Shown in pieces: positions 58,701-64,000 of a DNA stretch of 64,000 nt; the stretch's first letter is position 1, and the number at the start of each line of letters is the position of its first letter. A program made the translations under genes and the position numbers. Location: the NCBI GenBank assembly GCA_001557505.1, contig LSAX01000008.1:620001-684000 (forward strand), given 5' to 3'. A model generated the notes under the pieces. It had not been told where the DNA came from and did no database searches. It saw only the letters and a program-made list of their open reading frames with translations. The stretch is from Reticulascus tulasneorum. Its lineage: Eukaryota; Ascomycota; Sordariomycetes; Glomerellales; Reticulascaceae.

Positions 58701-59271
58701 TCATGACGCACGAGATTCCGAGGTGGACGACGAGGAGGAGATGGAATTCCTTGACCCACCAAAACGTCGGCAAACGAAAAAGAGTACATCCAGAGGGAAA
58801 GGTCGGATTTCAGACGAGCTGGTCGTCTCATCAGACGAGGAGGAGGACGAAGACGATGCGGCCGGGAACTCCCCCAACAACCTGCCTGGGAACGATGACG
58901 ATGATTTCGCTCCTCCATCTCGGACAAATCGGTGGTTGGAGAGTGTCGACGCCTCGAATGAGCCAGAGCAACCAAACGCCGTCGGCACTGACCAGGATCG
59001 ATCCAGTCGGTCACGCCGTTCCTCGACTGATGCCACAGGGTCGTCCATCAACGCTGATCTCTTTAAGATCAAGAAGTCCGCCACCGCCGTACAAAGGCAC
59101 AAAAACACCCCACTCCGAAGCCATACCACAGCGCAGCAAACGGATGAGGATGGGGAGGAGGATGGGGAGGGAGAGGAGTCCGGAGAAGCAAGTTCCGAGG
59201 TGTCGTCTGACACGGACATGGCTGATATCAGAAGTATTCCTGCGCGTTTGTCAAGTGCCCATCTGGCCTAA
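55738..59271 (+). CDS. REB1: Reb1-like Myb-domain DNA-binding protein
   Basis: Sequence-specific DNA-binding factor of the Reb1/TTF1 family. Members terminate RNA polymerase I transcription and block replication forks in the rDNA, and also bind polymerase II promoters. Single exon, 1177 aa. The first 670 residues are acidic, Ser-rich and disordered, with Lys-rich nuclear-localisation runs (KRASKHDGEEDREARRHKRK, ERKKKKKRS) and an Arg-Ser repeat at about residues 325-342. The binding core follows from about residue 672: GFITGAFNEDELEKI, WVQIVAACPDRRRQKI, then Myb repeats GAWTDEQSEELEKMIRKYG, SKWTEDEEALLVENV and a later IPWTKLVDKPYRMKWHK. The C-terminal tail is acidic. Length is above yeast Reb1 (about 810) owing to the N-terminus. 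The order of Myb repeats is the basis for the call. Confidence 0.9.
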   Translation: MGQQSSVPVKTEGGEDIDLGVEATTSQPPTFSLRTGRTKTDKMDGYGDDRYSGYGDESTDGIVDFELPDLPPGLPMFSSQAFLDDEPTFASYEANNAAFGYNSQLTNVTSPGSSTKRAKKERLGGSSQGERSVKKKKRASKHDGEEDREARRHKRKSKRKSELEGIDSDPLDAALPTPATTATRSRSAFDDSNDNDAPHSEMVIPTSQPPSRKRKPKFLFGSERKKKKKRSQLSEEPADNETTDVCVADESQEVVQDTPTDPIIPDGVEEAGSNSPLVEVKGEAHTSPPHVAREDLSFIIRSHYQTLPRAVDEDEDDADSQKSPTAGSRSRSRSRSRSSIGSLPIGSIKQERRSPSRSNQLLVVNNHLQDERLSQRRASDYQSDSDDNPGLSTQDAVLQNLIEADQEEDAEAQDIESHQAPLSNGSVSANVALITSTGEQDAASSNADGDTTSSSGSSGDDVGEAHTEGDKSAVLGRSNRSTAVPIESSGEEADDELMTNNQMLHSNDEVLSAGQLITSMDEMEVDGPNDDEYIEHDSKKVGDMAHRSAIQKNLESVESPMVRDADISEIDELPSSAHKYRSSSRGSSRKTPGKRQQRPKPTFFEQPETEVDEVRKNLTAFAELPSAEAVGSPKPTKASRKPKAALKAKLSASMRKENQGVKTSHPKYQPGIQRDGFITGAFNEDELEKIRVAVEQFRDDHRLTQKEVNTMIQASARSLQNEMHVDLWVQIVAACPDRRRQKIINVTRKNFHNFTARGAWTDEQSEELEKMIRKYGEKWSEIGHVLNRHPEDIRDRYRNYIICGRNRERSKWTEDEEALLVENVIKCIKGIDKSRSKSPNKVGLRGSSESLIDWQTVSQGMGRTRSRLQCMNKWKNMHIKVSGNDVVASQQPTSTVNWRLEKARKQIRLMATDDKHRLVEAIRRSAAGKDNKIPWTKLVDKPYRMKWHKPTLVLLWHRLKQSVPDNDKKTVRDCSSWLLEKYEQDEVFHDARDSEVDDEEEMEFLDPPKRRQTKKSTSRGKGRISDELVVSSDEEEDEDDAAGNSPNNLPGNDDDDFAPPSRTNRWLESVDASNEPEQPNAVGTDQDRSSRSRRSSTDATGSSINADLFKIKKSATAVQRHKNTPLRSHTTAQQTDEDGEEDGEGEESGEASSEVSSDTDMADIRSIPARLSSAHLA

Positions 59272-60156
59272 TGCGTCCATGGAAAAAGCCATTGTTACTT
59301 CTTATATCAGATATGTTGTGGCTTGAATTACATGAGCGAGGGAGTCTTGGTCAGCGAGATCTATCGGACTGCGTAAGGAAGATGAGTTGACTGCACAGCT
59401 TAGCTGCTCCTCGTATATCTATTGTTTAGTGTTGAAGAATACCCTATAACTAAAACTGTCTTGGTGCCCTCGTGTTGTCTATGGTAGTTTCTGAAGCTTG
59501 TAGTTAACTTAGTTCCCCTCTCACTCACCCACATACATCCGAGTCATCCCCTGACATTGGTAAGGTGCCGAGCACGGGCATATCGTTTGATTCAAAGGTG
59601 TCCTCCTTTCGTTTCTACATCAAGACGATGCTGACTTGCCATTCCGTCATGTCCACGATTTGATGTGTTGAAGAGTCGGTGGTTGGCATGTCCAACTCGA
59701 GCAGATGTCTTGCTAGCCCCTGAATTTCATTGAAAGGGGCTATATGTCCATTGCTCTGATAGCGGAGAACTGATCACCTATCATATGACAAAATACTGAA
59801 GCTCGGAAGATTCTATGGACCCCGGCAAGTCCCCAGATCCCCGCAGTTGGCGAAATCGCGACTCCACATTTTGTACTAGTGGGTGGTAGTCGTCGCCATC
59901 GCGGAGAGAGCTAAGGACGTGTGAGCTCCGCCTTCTCCTCATCTTGGCACCATGCCATTGCATCTACGAATCTTGAATGAAAGGACTCAAGACAGACCCG
60001 CGACTTTTATCTACATGACGCAGACCAAGATTGAAGTTTACCCGTCCTGATAAGTGGTTGCGTCTCGATCCTGAGTGTCTCGTTGGAACTTCATAAGGTT
60101 GTCTCCGTTCCCCCCGCCACAGAAACCCCGCCCAGCCAGTGCGAATCTCATTCCTG
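59272..60156. other. intergenic, no gene seen
   Basis: 885 bp. It contains an imperfect hairpin with arms TAGCCCCT and AGGGGCTA (59714-59742). ORFs are under 120 codons and unrecognised. Confidence 0.45.
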
Positions 60157-61249
60157 ATGGAGTCGACACCCAAAATTTCGCCAGAGCGGGATCCTGCCAA
60201 CACTTCCGGCGAAAATGGCGCCTGGAAGAAGGGTGGGAAGAAAAGGCTGAGGAATTTCACTGCTGATGATAGAGCTGCCCATCGCGCGTTTGAGAAACGA
60301 CGTCGTGAGGCTTTCAAGGATCGCCTGGATGTGCGTTCCCCTCCCAGGTCCTCATTTTACCACAGGACACCAGGGCTAACATTCAGACCAACAGGACCTC
60401 GCTGGCCAACTGCCCATTCTGGCAGGCTCTGATCCCCGTCGGCTGTCGAAACACGTAGTCGTCGAAGAGAGCATTGCACGCCATAAACTGCTCCGCCTGA
60501 GATGCCTAGCTGCCCTGCATAGTATTCAGGCTTTAATGCAGGAACGAGATGACCTACTAGTGGAGGTCAATACCTGGAGAGATGGGGCTGGTGCCGGCCT
60601 AAGAGTGCCTCATGCCGTGCTTGACGATCTGAGCGGCCTCGTGGAGATGGAACAAGAGATCATCTCGCTGCAGTTTAAGGCTCGAGGAGATCCTACAAGC
60701 GGAGACGGTAACGACCAGTACAACAGTGCACATAATGACGAAGGAGTTGGCTTCGAGAGCGGTCTCGACTTAGGGCAAGACGAAGCAGTCTTGATTCCAG
60801 CCCAGCCAGTTATCGTCCCCTCGATCGTGACGACGCTTGAAGAACCGGCGAATGTAGCCATGCCACCTCAATCATGGAGCATGCTCACAGATCTACCACT
60901 AGCAGACCCTGTCCATGAGAATACAAGGCGTCCAAGCCATGGCCAAGCCTCTAGCATTCCTCTGCTCAATCATGACCTAGTTCTTCCATCAGAAGTGCCA
61001 CACACAGGGCCACTACTCGATATATCAAGGATAGATGACTATCAGAGGCTGCTCGATGACTTGGCACTCAATCATCCTATTGATTACGCTGATTTGGATT
61101 CTTTGGAGTTTCCAGCACCAGAGGTTACCGCGATAGATTCAGAAGATCCGATCGGTTTCACGAATCCTCATCCAGATACCGGCAGCCAACCCTCAGTGAT
61201 CGACCCATTAGGACAACATCAACAGTGGACATCATGGTTTAATCATTGA
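60157..61249 (+). CDS. bHLH-type transcription factor
   Basis: Two exons: 60157-60330 and 60395-61249 (64-nt intron, GTGCGT...ACAG with a CTAAC branch site), 342 aa. The bHLH domain spans the intron: basic region and helix 1 read AAHRAFEKRRREAFKDRL, then LAGQLPILA. After a short loop, helix 2 reads RLSKHVVVEESIARHKLLRL, continuing as a leucine-rich helix to MQERDDLLVEV. The His-Glu-Arg positions of the basic region support E-box binding. The remainder is acidic and Pro-rich, ending WTSWFNH, a possible activation tail. A start at Met 60157 is the only ATG in frame close to the domain. It converges on the transaldolase gene with only 57 bp between the stops, so the 3' ends of the transcripts probably overlap. 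Confidence 0.84.
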
Positions 61250-61306
61250 TTCATTGATTCAGTCTATATGAGCTATTGGATCGACGGCTATCTTGTACAA
61301 AATGCA

Positions 61307-62633
61307 CTACGAAATCTCCTTGAGAAGTGCCTCAATCTTGTTCTTGCTTCGCGTCTCGCCACCAATGAACAGGACAAGAGCATCATCCAATCGAGCAATA
61401 GTGGCAGGATCTGCCGCGATGGCCTTCTTGAGTTCGGCTCCGCCATTAGCCAGATAGTCGACATTAGTGCTGGCAAGCTTGCCATTCCAACCAGCAGGTG
61501 CCAAAGGGTCGACGCTTAGAAGCTTTCGGAGCCGTTCTGGTGTTGGGCCAGCATTCTTGTATGGATGCGCTGGCTTTGGAACACCCTCACCAGGTTGCTT
61601 GGATGGATCGTATACCAACTCCGCAAGCTCGTTCAGGACGGTGTGCGAGATGGTTGCGGAATGGCAACCCATTTCGCCAGCTGCCATAGCCTCCTGGGGG
61701 GTGATGAAGCTATATGGAAGTCAGTCGACTAGCTCAGTAACGACAATAGACGTGGTCCTACCTAGCATTCTTAACCAAAGGCTGCTCTTTCCCGGTCTCC
61801 TTATAAAGGCGCTTGTACGTCTCGATGATCTGTACAATGCGCGCGGACATGGTGTGCTGAGTCGCGGGGTCCTTGACGTCAGGCCACAAGTTTCGCTCAT
61901 CGTGGGCTCGGGTCTCTGCACGGCTGGCATTAGTCTTGTACATCTTCATGGTTGTATAGTTTGGACTAACGGTTGTAGTATGGGCTGATGTAGAGCATAT
62001 TGGCTTGACTGCATGCAATGGCTTGCGAGAGACTGAAGAGCGCAGTTCCCAGCGTCGGAATACCCTCAGCAGACAAGATTTTGGCGGCGTTCAAGGCCTC
62101 TCCGGTGGATGGAATCTTGATGCAGTATCGGTCGCGGCCAATGCCTGCGAGAGCAAATTCTCGGTCGTATAGACGAGCATGGTCGAGGGTCTCTTGGGTC
62201 CTGTAGGCGTTGGATGGTAGGGTCTGTAGGAGAACACGGCCTTGGATCTTGTTGATGTTCAGCTTGCACATGCGGACAGCCTGTAAACACCAGATTAGCC
62301 GCTGAAGTGAACCACTAATACAAAAGTTGAATGAGACGAACCATTCGGGTGTAGATAGCCAGCCAACCCTGATCTTTCAGCTCAGTTGCCACCTCGATGA
62401 ACAAGTCCCTGTTCGACGCATCGCCGAGCTGGATATCAACCCAAAGCTGGTTGCTGGTCTGATCATGGAAGTGGAACGGGTTGTTCGCGATATATTCTGG
62501 GTCCATCCAATCCACATCAATGTTGACTGGGTTGCGTCAGCTTTCGAGCACAAGGGTCAGGTCTTCCACACCCAAGTTGCTTACGCTGCTCCTCGAGCTT
62601 CTCAAGCCATGTCACGGTTCCGATGCTTCCCAT
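61307..62633 (-). CDS. transaldolase-family enzyme
   Basis: Class I aldolase-type (beta/alpha)8 enzyme of the transaldolase family, transferring three-carbon units between sugar phosphates or acting in a related reaction. Five exons: 62633-62585, 62526-62342, 62280-61971, 61915-61762, 61709-61307; 366 aa, all joins in frame. The Schiff-base Lys is residue 133 in RYCIKIPSTGEALNAAKIL. Other signatures are DQTSNQLWVDIQLGD, GRVLLQTLPSNAY, GTALFSLSQAIACSQANML and NLWPDVKDPATQHTMS. The C-terminal half (GEGVPKPAHPYKN, LASTNVDYLANGGAELKKAI) is longer than in the classical pentose-phosphate enzyme and typical of the fungal transaldolase-like group, so a role outside the core pentose-phosphate pathway is possible. 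It is convergent with the bHLH gene. Confidence 0.92.
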
Positions 62634-63817
62634 TGTGTCTGATTGGGCAATAAGTCTTGGTACTGGTTTGGATGCGGTTTCTTCTTTTTGTCGGAGACGT
62701 CAACTTTGAATATCTGAATACTGAGAAGGATGGTCTGCGGAATATCCAACATTGGTGTGTATTGTGTCTGTCATTTATATCGAGTATTTCATAGTCTCCA
62801 GTACAGCTTCTCCATAGTTTGCCCTGCATTGTCCATAGATCTCCATCACCTCTTCCCCTCACATGATTCTGTCCTGCGTGTGTCGAGCTTGACTGTGGTC
62901 TGCTCACATAGGCGTGCCTTCAGCGACAAAGACGCCAATGATGGCTCTTTGTGTGAGAACCGTCTCCAGTGGCACACACAGGGCATGCCACGCAGGGCAC
63001 TCGAGGTGAGACGCGCGCAACAGGAACCCCGCGTTGTTGGAGAATACTTGGCACTTGCATTTCTTGGGGTAAGGGTGGAGTGAGCTCAGGCATTGCACGA
63101 GTCAGAGTCTCAAATTCCTGTATAATTATTCCCGTGAGCCCCCCGCGTCCTGCCTGGCCGGCTGTAACTGACAATAATAACCGAAAACCCTTGGGCATTG
63201 TGGGGTGACTCCAGAAAGAACACGAATCAGAGCCTCAAAGTCTTGGTTGAATACGTGGATACTCAAAGTACGAAGTAGTAGCGGGATCCATCTGTGGAGG
63301 ATGCGATCCAGCGTTCCGCACCCGCTCGTCTTGCTCGAAACAGGTGACAGAGCTGCCGAGAGAGCGCCAATGATTCATTGGGTTGAGGCTGGCTTCCATC
63401 TGCTGGCGCAATCAAATCATGACGTCCGAGCCCGGCAATAACCTTTTGCCCTGCACAGGCATACGAAAGACCGTCGGTACGGGTTTACCACTTTGGACAC
63501 ACACAGGGCAAGCTTACCTACCCACTTGGCAAGGAATGGAAACGCTTGCCCTGTACAGAGTCTGGTATATGCCAAGGCGCTAAGTATCAAACCTGATCCA
63601 ATTTCAAGGCCAATACTAGGCCATGGTGACGAACTCCTGGGAAAGCACCTTAGCGTCCAACCCCGTACGCTTCCCCATGGGGAGGTGGAGTCAACAACGG
63701 ATGGTGGATAAGATTCTATAAGAGGCCGTTGGTGAGCCTTTCTCGACGGGAACTAAATAATAATCGGCATCAATCGACAGATCAGTTATTAAATTCCTTT
63801 ACCTTCTTCAAGAAACC
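62634..63817. other. intergenic with short degenerate direct repeats
   Basis: 1.2 kb between divergent genes. Near-identical short segments recur: ACGAGTCAGAGTCTCAAA at 63098 and ACGAATCAGAGCCTCAAA at 63222 (16 of 18 match); CACACACAGGGCA at 62973 and 63498; TTGCCCTG(C/T)ACAG at about 63448 and 63547. They could be promoter elements of the gene at 63818. No other gene seen. Confidence 0.5.
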
Positions 63818-64000
63818 ATGTCTCGCCCGTCAGATGTTGAGGAAGACCTCAAAGGCGGTGATGTTGTTCACGTCGAGCACGGCGTCGAAGACTACGCTCG
63901 GAATGTTAACGCCAGGTATGCCTTGACCATGCCACTGTCTCACTGAAAGCCCAGCAGTCTAACATGAGATGTTCAGAATTAAGAACCCTTTGATGGGCAT
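63818..64000 (+). CDS. 5' end of a probable membrane transporter (partial)
   Basis: ATG at 63818 opens a 32-codon first exon (63818-63915) with a GTATGC donor; a 61-nt intron ends in TTCAG at 63976, and exon 2 continues to the window edge. The joined text ends in NVNARIKNPLMG. Fungal major-facilitator transporters commonly have a comparable N-terminal NPLAG segment shortly before the first helix, so a transporter is my guess. The visible part is a hydrophilic, acidic tail without any membrane segment, and the family cannot be confirmed. The start codon has a good context (AAACCATGTCT). Confidence 0.5.

Noticed and set aside
1..64000. CRISPR arrays, tRNA or rRNA genes, intact transposons
   Set aside because: No regular spaced repeats, no readable A/B-box tRNA folds, and no transposase or reverse-transcriptase text or long terminal repeats were seen by eye.

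Overview
The window reads as chromosomal DNA of a filamentous ascomycete (Pezizomycotina); I cannot place it to genus. Evidence: most genes carry one to four short introns (about 50-140 nt) with GTRNGT-type donors and CTAAC-like branch sites. Three Zn2Cys6 regulators are present, along with fungal-type proteins (Vma12, Coq1, full-size ABCG transporter, Reb1 with Myb repeats). Base composition is about 50% GC with no long AT-rich blocks. I found no tRNA, rRNA, CRISPR array or intact transposon.

Layout. 0-6 kb: 5' part of a PAP2 lipid phosphatase (minus, runs off the left edge), a decayed PI-PLC X-domain gene, a small 98-codon ORF, and an Eco1-like protein that keeps the zinc finger but has no acetyltransferase domain. 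6-12 kb: VMA12 and COQ1 transcribed divergently, then allantoinase with a cluster of GATA motifs upstream. 13-15 kb: a five-exon Zn2Cys6 regulator. 15-19 kb: gene-free, with microsatellites. 19-31 kb: a metabolic or transport block made of a full-size ABCG transporter, a short-chain dehydrogenase divergent from a second Zn2Cys6 regulator, a carboxypeptidase-S-type M20 peptidase and an aldo-keto reductase. 31-42 kb: a 10.6 kb stretch without a convincing gene, ending at a Zn2Cys6/AT-hook regulator whose leader contains several upstream ORFs. 45-47 kb: a membrane-anchored fungal P-loop ATPase. 50-55 kb: a long low-complexity protein with a canonical PCNA-binding motif and one in-frame stop. 55-64 kb: Reb1, a bHLH factor convergent with a five-exon transaldolase-family enzyme, and the 5' end of a probable transporter at the right edge.

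How the genes relate. Most are independent housekeeping genes: V-ATPase assembly, ubiquinone side chain, purine catabolism, rDNA or transcription termination factor. The 19-31 kb block is the only place where neighbours look as if they could cooperate (efflux pump, two oxidoreductases, a regulator, a peptidase), but it lacks a recognisable backbone enzyme. The less ordinary items are the Eco1-like protein without a GNAT domain, the PIP-box protein with its in-frame stop, the upstream-ORF leader of the 41.8 kb regulator, an in-frame optional intron in the 25.4 kb regulator, and several perfect palindromes in intergenic DNA. Splice sites were chosen by eye from consensus and reading frame, not from transcripts.
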